The notes: generated by a model from the letters alone, not told the origin. A DNA stretch of 64,000 bases from Croceibacterium selenioxidans (GCF_018599195.1 NZ_JAHFVK010000001.1:1364001-1428000), one strand, 5' to 3'. Positions 44,439 to 53,933 are shown, numbered from the stretch's first letter. Numbers and translations: made by a program.

Positions 44439-44791
44439 CGATGTACGGTAGGGATCATAGCGGTCGCGAACCGGCCGCGAAGGCGCCGGATCAAGCGGGC
44501 CGCGTTCCGCAACGGGATGTCGTCCTCTCGCGACTTGCATGCCCGGATGATGGCGCGCGGGCCCTCCTTGCGCAAATTCAAGAATGGCCAGACCAGCTAC
44601 GCATTGTTGGTACCCTAAAGGTCAAGGCCATGGTCCCGCGGCATCTCGAAATGATAGCTTTCGGTATAACCGCGCCGTTCGTATCTTCGCAGCCCAGGTA
44701 TGTTGAAGATTCCGCTCAGTTATTCACGCCCATTCGGCGCCTTGGCGGGCATTAGAACTACAAGAGCTGGAACCTCCTGGGAGACGAATGG
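44439..44791. other. 353-bp divergent promoter gap, polymerase vs lyase
   Basis: No convincing gene. It separates the minus-strand polymerase operon from the plus-strand lyase. A TACCCTAAAGGTCAAGG string sits at 44611-44627, resembling strings near other promoters in the locus. The region right before the lyase start holds GGGAG nine bases upstream of the ATG. Confidence 0.5.
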
Positions 44792-46171
44792 ATGAAGCGC
44801 GCCCCAGTCCACACTCGCATCGCCAAACTGGCATGGATTCCCGTCAGCGCGCTTACGTTCCTTTGCTTTGGTTGTTCGAACTCCGCAGGCGCTGACGCTT
44901 CTCAGGAACCAAAACCTCCTACGTTCAAGTCCGTGACGGACACCCCCGCCTTTCCGGGAGCCGTGGGTTACGGCGCCGTGAGCGTGGGCGGGCGCGGCGG
45001 ACGCATCATTCCCGTCACTACTCTGGACGACAGCGGGCCGGGTTCGTTTAGAGCCTGCGTCATGGCGACCGGACCGCGCGTTTGCGTGTTCCGGGTGAGC
45101 GGTGTCATCCGGTTCACCGACCGCCCGCCTATCATTCGCGAGCCCTATTTGACCATCGCCGGGCAGACGGCCCCAGGCGGCGGGATAACCCTGGCTCACG
45201 CGGGAGGTCCGAACGGCCGCACGCCATTGGTCCTCAAGGGGACCCACGACGTCATCGTGCAGCACATCCGGGTGAGGCCGAACATCTTCGGAGAGAATCG
45301 CGAGTCCGAAGACGGAATCACGATCGAGAACAGCAGCCGCGTGATCATCGATCATGTCAGCGCCACCTGGGCGCGAGACGAACTGATCAACGGCTATGCG
45401 GACAATGACGATCTGACGATCAGCAATTCGATCTTCGCTCTCGGAATTCCGCCTCACGACAAATGCGCCCTGCTCGCGAGCGACCCGACAAACCGTCAGA
45501 ATGTGAGTTTCATCGGTAATATCTGCGCACACAACGGCGATCGTAATCCGGACGCGAACTTCCCGGTTCGATCCTGTGTCGAGGTGGTCAACAATGTGTT
45601 CTACAATGGCCAGTCGGAGTTTACCGAGGTCTGGGAAAGCGAAGGCGGCACACCGATTTCGATCGTTGGAAACACCTATATCGCCGGCCGGAATACGCAT
45701 TCCGAAACGGTAGGCATCCAGAACGATCGCACAGAATCACTGGGCCAGGCGACGATCTATCTGTGGGACAATCGGTTCTTCGGTTCCTTTATCCACCTCG
45801 GTCCCAATGCGCGAGAAGCGCTGAGCGCGACTTCGCCCTGCCCGCTCACGGTCCATCCTCAGACGGTCGATGAGGCCTATGATGCCGTGCTCGCACAGGC
45901 CGGTGCCTGGCCGCGCGATGAGATCGACGGACAGGTTGTCGACGACGTCAAGAATCGATCCGGACGCATCGGCGCCATGACCCGGATTATTCCAACCATC
46001 GCTCCGGGCGAACCCTATCCGGACCAGGACAACGACGGCATGGACGATGGCTGGGAACGCACTGCAGGCGCTGACCCGACGACAAACGACGCGTGGAAGG
46101 ACTCCAACGGCAACGGAACTTCGAACCTCGAAGAATTCCTCGCGTATCGCGAAAAGCAACTCGCTCCTTGA
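44792..46171 (+). CDS. Pectate-lyase-like beta-helix polysaccharide lyase, exported
   Basis: A 459-residue secreted polysaccharide lyase. The signal peptide ends in a somewhat atypical lipobox, FLCFGC (Cys28). The catalytic part begins FPGAVGYGAVSVGGRGGRI and has IAGQTAPGGGI, VQHIRVRPN and IIDHVSATWARDEL, the right-handed beta-helix pattern of bacterial pectate-lyase-like proteins. The C-terminal DQDNDGMDDGWE and DSNGNGTSNLEEF are Asp-rich calcium-binding repeats. It probably cuts a uronic-acid polymer by beta-elimination, likely the cell's own EPS. A TTG-initiated GT4 overlaps its stop. Confidence 0.85.
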   Translation: MKRAPVHTRIAKLAWIPVSALTFLCFGCSNSAGADASQEPKPPTFKSVTDTPAFPGAVGYGAVSVGGRGGRIIPVTTLDDSGPGSFRACVMATGPRVCVFRVSGVIRFTDRPPIIREPYLTIAGQTAPGGGITLAHAGGPNGRTPLVLKGTHDVIVQHIRVRPNIFGENRESEDGITIENSSRVIIDHVSATWARDELINGYADNDDLTISNSIFALGIPPHDKCALLASDPTNRQNVSFIGNICAHNGDRNPDANFPVRSCVEVVNNVFYNGQSEFTEVWESEGGTPISIVGNTYIAGRNTHSETVGIQNDRTESLGQATIYLWDNRFFGSFIHLGPNAREALSATSPCPLTVHPQTVDEAYDAVLAQAGAWPRDEIDGQVVDDVKNRSGRIGAMTRIIPTIAPGEPYPDQDNDGMDDGWERTAGADPTTNDAWKDSNGNGTSNLEEFLAYREKQLAP

Positions 46172-47379
46172 GTGCCCGGCCATCGACTTTTGACCAACCT
46201 GCCGCGGCAGAGCCAAGCGGTAGCGAATTTTCGAGAACTCAACGCGGCCAGCTCACCGTCTGCTATCCCTTGGCAGGCGATACCATCGGCGGCAGCCATG
46301 TCTCCTTGCGCGGGCTCCTCGACCGTCTCGATACCTCTCGGTTCAAGGTCCTGATCGTTCCCGAAATCACCGACGGCCGCCTGGCGTTGCACTATGGGGG
46401 ATTTCGGCAACTCGCCGATCCGGCACCGCCCCGCACATCGTTCGTTGCCGGCCGACAGTTCGGGCTTTTGAATTGGCTGCGGACCTTCCCGGCGATTGCG
46501 AAACGCGCGCGATTTCTGAAGAGCCACAAGGTGGATATTGTCCATACGAACGATGGCCGCACCCATGCTAGCTGGGCCCTGGCCGCGAAGCTGGCCGGCG
46601 TTCCCCTGGTCTGGCATCATCGCGGCGATCCCACTGCGCGCGGTATTCGCTACGTCGCTCCGCTGCTCGCTGACCAGATTGTCGCCGTGTCGTCGTTTGC
46701 GCTACCCGGCGGAATCATAGGGGCCGCCCGAACGGCCCGGGTGGTCCACAGCCCGTTCGACAGCTCCATCTCGTTCGATCGACCCGCGTCCCGAGCGAAG
46801 ATCGTCGACGAACTGGAATTGGATCCGAATACGGTCCTATGCGGCTATTTCGGGTCCTTCATCGAACGCAAGCGACCGATCAAATTCGTCGAAGCTGTCG
46901 GAGAGCTAGCTCGACTGACGAATGGTCCGGTGGCCGGGGTCATGTTCGGCGAAGCGCTCGAAGAGGGGATCCTGAATGCGATGAGCGCTAAGATCGCGCA
47001 GCTTCCGGCCAATGCCCGGGTCCAGCTCATGGGGTATCGAACGCCGGGGCACGATTGGCTGGCGGGGTGCGATCTGCTCCTCGTTCCCGCGATCGACGAG
47101 CCCTTGGGACGGACCCTGGTCGAAGCCATGCTTGTAGGCACACCGGTCGTGGCAACGAATTCTGGCGGAAACCCGGAAGCGCTCGCAAACGCCTGCGGCG
47201 TCCTTTGCGAGGGTGACGATCCGGCTGACATGGCCCGCAAGGCTCGCGACCTGCTGGATAATCCTGAACAGATGGCGCAGATGATTGCCCGCGCTAGGGT
47301 CAGAGCTGCCGACGAGTTCTCGCAAGAACGCCACGTCCAGTCGATCGAGGGAATCTACCTCAATCTCGCCGAACATTAG
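46168..47379 (+). CDS. GT4 family glycosyltransferase
   Basis: A 403-residue GT-B enzyme. Seen: VCYPLAGDTIGGSHVSLRGLLDRL, a basic loop WHHRGDPTARGIRY, GYFGSFIERKRP and the nucleotide-site EPLGRTLVEAMLVGTPVVAT, with E-x7-E. The frame stays open upstream into the lyase gene, so the start is uncertain. A TTG overlapping the lyase stop (TTGA) gives the shortest sensible protein and implies coupling of the lyase and the glycosyltransferase. Its stop overlaps the convergent barrel gene. Linkage unknown. Confidence 0.83.
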   Translation: MSARPSTFDQPAAAEPSGSEFSRTQRGQLTVCYPLAGDTIGGSHVSLRGLLDRLDTSRFKVLIVPEITDGRLALHYGGFRQLADPAPPRTSFVAGRQFGLLNWLRTFPAIAKRARFLKSHKVDIVHTNDGRTHASWALAAKLAGVPLVWHHRGDPTARGIRYVAPLLADQIVAVSSFALPGGIIGAARTARVVHSPFDSSISFDRPASRAKIVDELELDPNTVLCGYFGSFIERKRPIKFVEAVGELARLTNGPVAGVMFGEALEEGILNAMSAKIAQLPANARVQLMGYRTPGHDWLAGCDLLLVPAIDEPLGRTLVEAMLVGTPVVATNSGGNPEALANACGVLCEGDDPADMARKARDLLDNPEQMAQMIARARVRAADEFSQERHVQSIEGIYLNLAEH

Positions 47380-48602
47380 ATTTGTAAGCGAACGCCCACC
47401 CCGCCACGAAACCGCTCAAACTCGTCGAAGGGCAGGTCGCTGGTGCGCTTGCCAAAGGATGCGTCTGCGACCGCGGAAAAATTGCGGTTGATGAGATACT
47501 CGAGCTCGAAACGGCCCTGGACCGTTTCTTCGGTCACACCGCTGCCCCGGTACTTGCTTTGGCGATAGGCAGCGCCGACATTGGAGTAGAGATTGTGGCG
47601 GATTTCGTGCTGCCAGGTGAGTTGCACGCTTGTATCGGTCCTCCCGCTCGCGCCGTTTCGGAAGGTGACCACGTCGCCATTGAAGGCATCCAGAATAATC
47701 GCGGCCCGTTGTGTGGGCCGGTAGACGAGCTGTCCGGCGGCCGAAAGACCCGTGTGACTGTCGCTCGTAGGTTCGTCCGGCTCGAACTTGAAGACACCGA
47801 TCGAAAGATTGCCTTCAAGGACGCCGCCGGGCGTCACCTCGATGCCTACCCGTCCGCCATAAGTAGTTGAGTTTCTCAGCAAACCGGCAGGAGAGGTATC
47901 CAGGCGAAAGTCACGCGCGGTTATAAAGCCCGTCGCCGTGGCAAACGTGGAACCACCGATCCGATAGCCCGCCGTCGCTCTTCCCGAGTAGGACGTAAAA
48001 TCGCGATCCGCGTCGATGATCGACACCGCGTCGTTCTTGATGGCGGATCCCTCGATATCCAGAAGCAGCGTGCCGGAAGTCCGGCGATATCCGGCTATCG
48101 CAGTGGCGACGTCGATTTCGCGTGGCCCTATCGCCCTGATGTCGCGGGCTTCGGGATCCCCACGATCTTCGATCGCTCGCTCATATCCGACGTTCAGGCG
48201 AAGGGCGTCAGCCTCGGAGGGCCGCCATGACAGATCGCTTGCGAGGCGATAGGTGTCGGCGTTCTCGGTACGGTAGGTAAAGTACCGACGGGCCCCGTAC
48301 ACGCCGTGCAAGTTCAAATCGAATGGACCCGACCGGTGACTCGCGTCGACCCTGACGTCGACCTGGGCGATCTCGTCCGCAATGGGGTCGGCCGGAATGG
48401 CATAGATGTTGTCATCGTAGCCAATATGAATCTCGCTGCCGACCGCCACGGCCAACCCGCCAATGGTCGTCGGGCTAACGCGGTACTCCGGATCATCGCC
48501 CCGCACCGCAGGCGCTGTCTGCACCATGGTTTGGGCGTGGGCCGGTAGCGCGGCATAGGCGGCGCAGTTGCACAACAAGATGATCGAAAGGCGCAACTTC
48601 AC
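47376..48602 (-). CDS. Outer-membrane beta-barrel protein (EPS-associated)
   Basis: A 408-residue outer-membrane barrel. Signal peptide MKLRLSIILLCNCAAYAALPAHA, then many alternating amphipathic strands (GSEIHIGYDDNIYA, ALRLNVGYERA, TATGFITARDF) and a terminal GVGVRLQI ending in a hydrophobic residue. Such barrels sit beside wza-like genes in EPS loci and may form part of the export path. Follows the Wza-like lipoprotein gene by 2 bp on the same strand, so it is almost certainly co-transcribed. Precise role unknown. Confidence 0.8.
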   Translation of the reverse strand: MKLRLSIILLCNCAAYAALPAHAQTMVQTAPAVRGDDPEYRVSPTTIGGLAVAVGSEIHIGYDDNIYAIPADPIADEIAQVDVRVDASHRSGPFDLNLHGVYGARRYFTYRTENADTYRLASDLSWRPSEADALRLNVGYERAIEDRGDPEARDIRAIGPREIDVATAIAGYRRTSGTLLLDIEGSAIKNDAVSIIDADRDFTSYSGRATAGYRIGGSTFATATGFITARDFRLDTSPAGLLRNSTTYGGRVGIEVTPGGVLEGNLSIGVFKFEPDEPTSDSHTGLSAAGQLVYRPTQRAAIILDAFNGDVVTFRNGASGRTDTSVQLTWQHEIRHNLYSNVGAAYRQSKYRGSGVTEETVQGRFELEYLINRNFSAVADASFGKRTSDLPFDEFERFRGGVGVRLQI

Positions 48603-48604
48603 GG

Positions 48605-49180
48605 TCAGAACCAGCGCTCGAGAACTCGAATTCTGTCACCTGGCAATATACGGGTGTCTTCATCGGCTCGCGTGGTGACTTCTTGACCCTGGATCGTGCG
48701 GGTGATCGCCACTTCGCCCGTCTTGGCCCGGTAAGTGTAGCCGCCAGCGGCAGAAAGCGCGGCGAGAACGGTCATTCCCTGCCGGTACTTGAATTCGCCC
48801 GGCTGATTGACCTCGCCCATCACATAGAACGGACGAAGCTCGACAGGCTGCACGCTGACGACCGGTTGATTGAGAATCCCGGCCTGGAGATAGGCGGCCT
48901 CGACTTTGCTTTCGATCTCTCGAAGCGTCAGGCCGTCGACCGGGATGGCCTTGACCAGCGGGAGCGAGATCGAACCGCTATCGTCGACTTCGTACTCTCC
49001 GTCTGCGGCCGTCAGGTCCTGCACCGCGATCCGAATCTTGTCGCCGGCACCGGCGCGGTATTCGGCGGCGTCCGCCGGCATCTCAGGAATGCCTTTAAGG
49101 CCAGAGCTGCACCCCTGAAGCACCATCGCCGCAAGGAGTACCTGGGCGAAGACAAGGAGCGATTTCCTCCAGGAGTTCAT
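48605..49180 (-). CDS. Polysaccharide export outer-membrane lipoprotein (Wza-like)
   Basis: A 191-residue Wza/GumB-like export lipoprotein: lipobox MVLQGC, then the polysaccharide export domain YRAGAGDKIRIAVQDLTAADGEYEVDDSG and an SLBB-like region FYVMGEVNQPGEFKY. Short compared with E. coli Wza (379 residues), lacking the C-terminal amphipathic helix, as in GumB. ATG has GGAGG six bases upstream; a 19-codon extension is rejected. The adjacent barrel probably supplies the outer-membrane pore. Confidence 0.93.
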   Translation of the reverse strand: MNSWRKSLLVFAQVLLAAMVLQGCSSGLKGIPEMPADAAEYRAGAGDKIRIAVQDLTAADGEYEVDDSGSISLPLVKAIPVDGLTLREIESKVEAAYLQAGILNQPVVSVQPVELRPFYVMGEVNQPGEFKYRQGMTVLAALSAAGGYTYRAKTGEVAITRTIQGQEVTTRADEDTRILPGDRIRVLERWF

Positions 49181-49335
49181 TCTCACCTCCATCATCATTG
49201 TGACGGTTTCCCGAACGCTTTTTACGGATTCCGGCATCTGAAAACCTAGCGTTTTCAGGCCGCGTGTCGCCTTCTACGATGGCGAGTAGCCCCACCCTCT
49301 TTCTTCCAGCCGACAGGTTCGGTTGGCTATGCCTC

Positions 49336-49357
49336 TAATACCAAGGGGTTATCGCAC
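49336..49357 (+). promoter_or_regulatory. TAATACCAAGGGGTTATCGC string before wza-like operon
   Basis: An AT-flanked string with core CCAAGGGGTTA on the plus strand, about 155 bp upstream of the export lipoprotein start (minus strand). Similar cores occur near 53790, 24853-24870 (minus strand) and less exactly at 44611. It may be a regulator site or promoter element. Significance not calculated. Confidence 0.4.
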
Positions 49358-49365
49358 CATTCCTT

Positions 49366-50229
49366 TCAGGCGGCAATCTCGGATGCCGGAACCTTCCAGT
49401 GCGAAAGATCCAGGCCGAGCAATTTTTCGGCCAGATCGATGTCCTTCTGATAGAATTCGGTCAGCCGTTCACGCAGATCTGGCCTCAGGGGCGGATAGGC
49501 CACCTGCCTCGCCAGGAGCGATCGCGCGCCTTCGAACAGGCGAGTGCCCCGAACCGGCCTGACGGTGTCCTTCAGCGGCGCCAGAGCCTTGCGTAGGGGT
49601 AGCGGAAGCAACGGCGACTTGCTGCTGTTCTCGTGCTTGTTGGCCAGCCCTGGATCGAAGAGAACCGGCGCGCCGATATGCTCAGAGGTCAATCGCACCA
49701 CTTGTTCGGGATCGCGCGCCACATCTTCGAAACGAAAGGCAAACAGCTGCTCTCGTTCGAAATGGTCGAGCCAGCGCGAAAGGTGCTTTCCATACAGGCC
49801 GTCGTTAAGGAAGCGAGGTTGGGGATTATCCAGCGAGCTGAGGTATTCTTCAGGCTGCCCCCGCACAGTGCCTCGACGGAAAAGCATCTTGTAGTCGGAA
49901 TAGGCCCGTTCCACCGGATCGCGCAGTTGGACGACCAGCCTCACCTTTGGCAGCATGGCGGCTATGCGCGCTGGCGCTTGATCGTACGACAAGTAGTCGG
50001 CCGACTTTTCGCCGATCAGGGCGCCGTCTGCAGGCCTCCCGGAAAAGAAGCTCGCATAGAAGGCTTCGCCCTGCCCGAATTCGCGACTGAAGTAGTGCGG
50101 TTCGGGATCAGGCATGAAGATCACCGGATTCGCCTGCAGTTGCATTTGAATCCAGGTCGTGGCCGCCTTCGCGGCGCCGATCACGATGAATTCCGGGTGC
50201 CAGTCGCTGCCAATCGAATGCGTTGTCAT
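49366..50229 (-). CDS. Sulfotransferase family protein
   Basis: A 287-residue PAPS-dependent sulfotransferase of the heparan-sulfotransferase-like group. Seen: the 5'-phosphosulfate loop IGAAKAATTWI (17-27), the 3'-phosphate motif LRDPVERAYSDY, and NDGLYGKHLSRWLDHF. It would sulfate a hydroxyl or amine of a sugar in the repeat unit, giving an anionic EPS. Overlaps the DegT aminotransferase by ATGA. Confidence 0.88.
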   Translation of the reverse strand: MTTHSIGSDWHPEFIVIGAAKAATTWIQMQLQANPVIFMPDPEPHYFSREFGQGEAFYASFFSGRPADGALIGEKSADYLSYDQAPARIAAMLPKVRLVVQLRDPVERAYSDYKMLFRRGTVRGQPEEYLSSLDNPQPRFLNDGLYGKHLSRWLDHFEREQLFAFRFEDVARDPEQVVRLTSEHIGAPVLFDPGLANKHENSSKSPLLPLPLRKALAPLKDTVRPVRGTRLFEGARSLLARQVAYPPLRPDLRERLTEFYQKDIDLAEKLLGLDLSHWKVPASEIAA

Positions 50230-51476
50230 GCCATGGCCTCTACCAGGCTGTTGGCGATCCGGGTCATGTCGCTTTCGTCGAGCGTGTGATCGACTGGGAA
50301 CATGAGAGTGCGTCCGGCGAGTTCCGCTGCCGAACTCAGTGCGCCATCCCTCCGGATCGGTAGTCCCGCAAAGGCCTGCTCCTTACTCATGTCGGGACAG
50401 GAGCCGGTGGCAACAGGAATGCCGCTGGCCGTCAGCTTGCCGATTATGCGGGCACGGGTTTGCTCGACTGGCTCGTCTGGACGGTCGCGCAGCTGAACAT
50501 AGAACTTGTACCAGGCGCTGCGTACCGATGCCGGGGGCTGGAACACCATCAGTCCAGGATGGTCTCCCAACGCTTCCGTGAGGACCGCGACGTTACGGGT
50601 GCGGCATTCGAGCCAGCCCGGCAAACGCCGCAATTGCCGCCTGCCAATCGCAGCCTGCATCTCCGTCAGACGGTAATTCGAACCCGGCCCATCGTGAATG
50701 TACCGAAACTCTCCTGGAATGCCCTTTCCGTCGGAAAGCTTCGCAGGGTTCTTGCCATGATCTTTGTATGACCAGGCGATGTCATGGTGCCGGCGGTCCT
50801 TGAACAGAACCATGCCCCCCTCCCCCCCCGTCGACATGATCTTGTCGGTGCAGAAGGAAAACGAGGAAATGTCGCCGAAGGAACCGACCCGACGCCCATC
50901 GATCTCGGCGCCGTGGGCCTGGGCGCAATCCTCGATCAGGAACAGTCCGTATTTCTCAGCCAACCCCACGAGGGCACGCATGTCGCAAGGCCAACCGGCC
51001 AAATGGACGCAGATAATGGCCCTCGTTCGCGCGCCAATCAGACGCTCGACCGAAATCGGGTCGATATTCTGGCTCTCGGGCAAGACGTCGGCAAAGACCG
51101 GCATCGCGCCCGAAGCCAGTACACAGCTCGCTGTTGCAAAGAAGCTGCGCGCTGGGACGATGACCTCGTCTCCGGGTCCGACGTCCAGCGCACGCAGAGC
51201 CAGTTCGAGCGAGACGGTCCCGTTGGCCACGCAAAAGGCGTGCTCCATACCGATGTAGCTCGCAAACTCGCGCGCGAAGAGAGCGTTCTGTTTGCCGTGA
51301 ACAAGGCTGTTCACCTGGCCGGTTCGCAATACTTCGGCGACAGCCTCGATGTCATCGTCCTCGTAGCGCGGCCACTTGCTTCGGACCGGCGGCGACGCCT
51401 CATCTGCCGCCGGCAGATCATCGACGAAGTCCGACGGGAGTTCCGAACGGAAATGAGCAGCGCTCGCTTCCTTCAT
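50226..51476 (-). CDS. DegT/DnrJ/EryC1/StrS aminotransferase
   Basis: A 416-residue sugar-nucleotide aminotransferase with the intact PLP lysine in FSFCTDKIMSTGGEGG (Lys212), the cofactor Asp in LIEDCAQAHGA, and ANGTVSLELAL. In context with the WbpM-like dehydratase it probably installs the C-4 amine on UDP-2-acetamido-4-keto-6-deoxyhexose. The glycine-rich loop is encoded by two adjacent G-runs (six and eight bases) on the coding strand, separated by one A. Overlaps both neighbours by ATGA. Confidence 0.93.
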   Translation of the reverse strand: MKEASAAHFRSELPSDFVDDLPAADEASPPVRSKWPRYEDDDIEAVAEVLRTGQVNSLVHGKQNALFAREFASYIGMEHAFCVANGTVSLELALRALDVGPGDEVIVPARSFFATASCVLASGAMPVFADVLPESQNIDPISVERLIGARTRAIICVHLAGWPCDMRALVGLAEKYGLFLIEDCAQAHGAEIDGRRVGSFGDISSFSFCTDKIMSTGGEGGMVLFKDRRHHDIAWSYKDHGKNPAKLSDGKGIPGEFRYIHDGPGSNYRLTEMQAAIGRRQLRRLPGWLECRTRNVAVLTEALGDHPGLMVFQPPASVRSAWYKFYVQLRDRPDEPVEQTRARIIGKLTASGIPVATGSCPDMSKEQAFAGLPIRRDGALSSAAELAGRTLMFPVDHTLDESDMTRIANSLVEAMA

Positions 51477-53563
51477 AGGGGGATCGCCTTCTCATTCGAG
51501 TTGGGCGAGCGGCCGCCCGCCGGCGCAGTAAAGATGTCGAAAGTCGCCCCGCTGGCGGGGATCTTCGTGAGATTGTGGGTGATCGTCCGCGCTTCCGCCT
51601 GGTCTCCTTGAGCAACTGCCCGCGCCAGGCGGTCGATGCTCTTGGTGATGAAGGGAAGTGGAATGGGCTGCGACAGCGCCTCGAAAATGCCCTTGATGCC
51701 TGACTCGACTTGCTCTTCACAGTTGTCGAACAGTTCCTCGAACAGTTTCTCTCCCGGTCGAACACCCACAAATTCTATGGGAACGTCGGTTTCCGGCTCG
51801 AGGCCGTAAAGCCGGATCATTCGGCAGGCGAGGTCCACGATCTTTACGGGATTGCCCATGTCTAGGACAAAGATGGTGCCTCTCGGCGTTTCGTAATTCA
51901 GCGAACTTGAGCTGCTCTGCAAAATCAGTTGGACAGCCTCGCGAACCGTCATGAAGAAGCGCTCAATGTCCGGATGCGTTACGGTGAGCGGCTTTCCTTC
52001 TTCGAGCTGACGCCTGAAGAGCGGCACGACCGATCCGCTCGATCCCAGGACGTTGCCAAACCGCACGGTCATGAAACGCGGCGCTTCCTCGTCGTCCGCT
52101 CCGCACATATCCAGTGCCTGGCAATACAGTTCACCGACCCTCTTGGTCGCCCCCATCATGCCCACGGGATTGACGGCCTTGTCAGTCGATATCTGGATCA
52201 TCGCCTTGGCGGAAAACTCGCAGACAGCGTCGGCGATGGTCTTCGTGCCGATGATGTTGGTCTGCACACCGGCGCACGGGTTCATCTCGACAATGGGCAC
52301 GTGCTTCAGCGCCGCAGCATGGTAGACGATATCGGGACGGTGCTTGGCGAAGACCCGGCGCACCTCGTCCTGGTCGTATACGCTGCATAGTTCCGCGTGG
52401 ATTTCGACGTCCGGATACGCTTCACGCAGACGCATCTCGATCGTGTAGAGCTGATACTCACTGTGCTCGAGCAGGATCAGTTTCGAGGGCCGGAAGCTGG
52501 CGAGCTGCCAGCAGAGTTCACCACCGATGGTTCCTCCGGCACCGGTAACCAGTACGCGGTTGCCTCCGACCTCCCGAGAGATCAGCTCGCCATCCATTTC
52601 GTATTCGTTGCGGCCCAGAAGCTTTTTGACCGAGATCTCTCCAGGGCCCGAGGTACTGGGGGATTGAAGAATATGGCTCCAGCAATCGCGGATCCGCGAC
52701 AGATCGAGACCCAGTTGACGGGCCCGGTGCGACAATCGAGCCATTTCTCGATGGCTCAAATGGGTACCGTCATCACAGGCAATCACGAGGGATGGGCGTT
52801 GATCGCGCTGCTCAAGGGCGGCGACCACTTCCACCAGCATGTCATGACTGCCGAGCACCGGGACACCGGCAAGACGGTTAAGGGTGTCGCTGATCGAAGG
52901 TAAAAGCACCCCGGCAATACGGAACGAGGGTTCCTCTTCAGCGCGGAGTAGCTGAATGACGGACAAGGCCCACTGCGGCGAACCCACCAGGATCGCCCAT
53001 CTTGTGCCGTCCGCGTTGCTCCTGAGAGCAACGCTCGGTCCGGCACCCGACAGCCACTCGCGGACAATTCTGCGGGACGCACGCAGAGCCATAAGCGCCG
53101 CGGTGGTGAACATCATGTGATCGAAGGCCAATGGCACGACACCACGGCCGAGAGCGCGAACGACGGGGATCGCAAAGGATCCTGCCCAGGCAAGCCCCAA
53201 TCCGACAATCAGCACGCCAACCAGAGTAAGCGCATGCCAGAAGCCGTAGTAGCGCCAACTGCGACGATAAATCCCGGAGACGTAGAGTACGCCGACCACA
53301 ATCGATCCGAATGGCAGCGCTATCCACCATTGCGTCATCACGCGCGCTACGTCCGGAGAGTTCGACTGACTGGCCATGATTACCAGTCCGAAGACAACGG
53401 CGAGGTAATCGACCATGACAAGAGCCAGGGTTCGCGTCGCGCGCCTGACGCTAAACGGGCGCCGCGGAGGACCGGCCTTCTGGCCGATAAGCGTGATCCG
53501 TTGGTCCTGCACCTGCGGATGAGAGGCCAATTCCCCTTCGTGCCCGGCAATGACATTTGTCAT
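51473..53563 (-). CDS. UDP-HexNAc 4,6-dehydratase, WbpM/PglF/CapD-like membrane SDR
   Basis: A 696-residue membrane-anchored nucleotide-sugar dehydratase. N-terminal membrane segments (about 45-165), a first Rossmann-like CoA-binding domain, then the catalytic SDR with VLVTGAGGTIGGELCW, the acidic ISTDKAVNPVGMMGATKR (large-family M-x3-K in place of Y-x3-K) and RFFMTVREAVQLI. It converts UDP-GlcNAc to the 4-keto-6-deoxy intermediate for the aminotransferase. Start at an ATG 38 codons into a longer frame. Coupled by ATGA to the aminotransferase. Confidence 0.93.
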   Translation of the reverse strand: MTNVIAGHEGELASHPQVQDQRITLIGQKAGPPRRPFSVRRATRTLALVMVDYLAVVFGLVIMASQSNSPDVARVMTQWWIALPFGSIVVGVLYVSGIYRRSWRYYGFWHALTLVGVLIVGLGLAWAGSFAIPVVRALGRGVVPLAFDHMMFTTAALMALRASRRIVREWLSGAGPSVALRSNADGTRWAILVGSPQWALSVIQLLRAEEEPSFRIAGVLLPSISDTLNRLAGVPVLGSHDMLVEVVAALEQRDQRPSLVIACDDGTHLSHREMARLSHRARQLGLDLSRIRDCWSHILQSPSTSGPGEISVKKLLGRNEYEMDGELISREVGGNRVLVTGAGGTIGGELCWQLASFRPSKLILLEHSEYQLYTIEMRLREAYPDVEIHAELCSVYDQDEVRRVFAKHRPDIVYHAAALKHVPIVEMNPCAGVQTNIIGTKTIADAVCEFSAKAMIQISTDKAVNPVGMMGATKRVGELYCQALDMCGADDEEAPRFMTVRFGNVLGSSGSVVPLFRRQLEEGKPLTVTHPDIERFFMTVREAVQLILQSSSSSLNYETPRGTIFVLDMGNPVKIVDLACRMIRLYGLEPETDVPIEFVGVRPGEKLFEELFDNCEEQVESGIKGIFEALSQPIPLPFITKSIDRLARAVAQGDQAEARTITHNLTKIPASGATFDIFTAPAGGRSPNSNEKAIPL

Positions 53564-53788
53564 GGGTGGTGCGCCCTTCCTCTCGCCCCCGATCGATCGA
53601 TCGCCAGAAGAACAGAACAATTGGGACTTAGAATGGAGCAGCGATAATCTATCGGCCGCCAACAGACACAGGTGCAATTAGCCATCAGCCATAATGGCAA
53701 GCACATAGCCTTTGGGATGCCTGATCTGCTCCCCTAGCTCTCTTCGCTATTGAGCGCGTTCCACAGCACCCATTTGGCACGGCCATCC

Positions 53789-53809
53789 TATCCTAAGGGT
53801 TATCAAACC
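53789..53809 (+). promoter_or_regulatory. TATCCTAAGGGTTATCAAACC string in divergent gap
   Basis: Core CCTAAGGGTTATC between the divergent dehydratase and GT4 operons, resembling the string before the export lipoprotein. Candidate shared regulatory site; untested. Confidence 0.4.
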
Positions 53810-53933
53810 GATGACCGGGTTGCCGATCGGCATCGTCAAGCCAACTATACGGCTTCCACTTGGTCTGGGTGAACGGGGGTGCCGGAAAACCGGCTCGCTT
53901 GACCGTGACCCGAGTAGAGCACGGTACAACCTC

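Noticed and set aside
50226-51476. Second 3-dehydratase like the His180 enzyme
   Set aside because: Its PLP lysine (FSFCTDK) is intact, so it is an ordinary aminotransferase.
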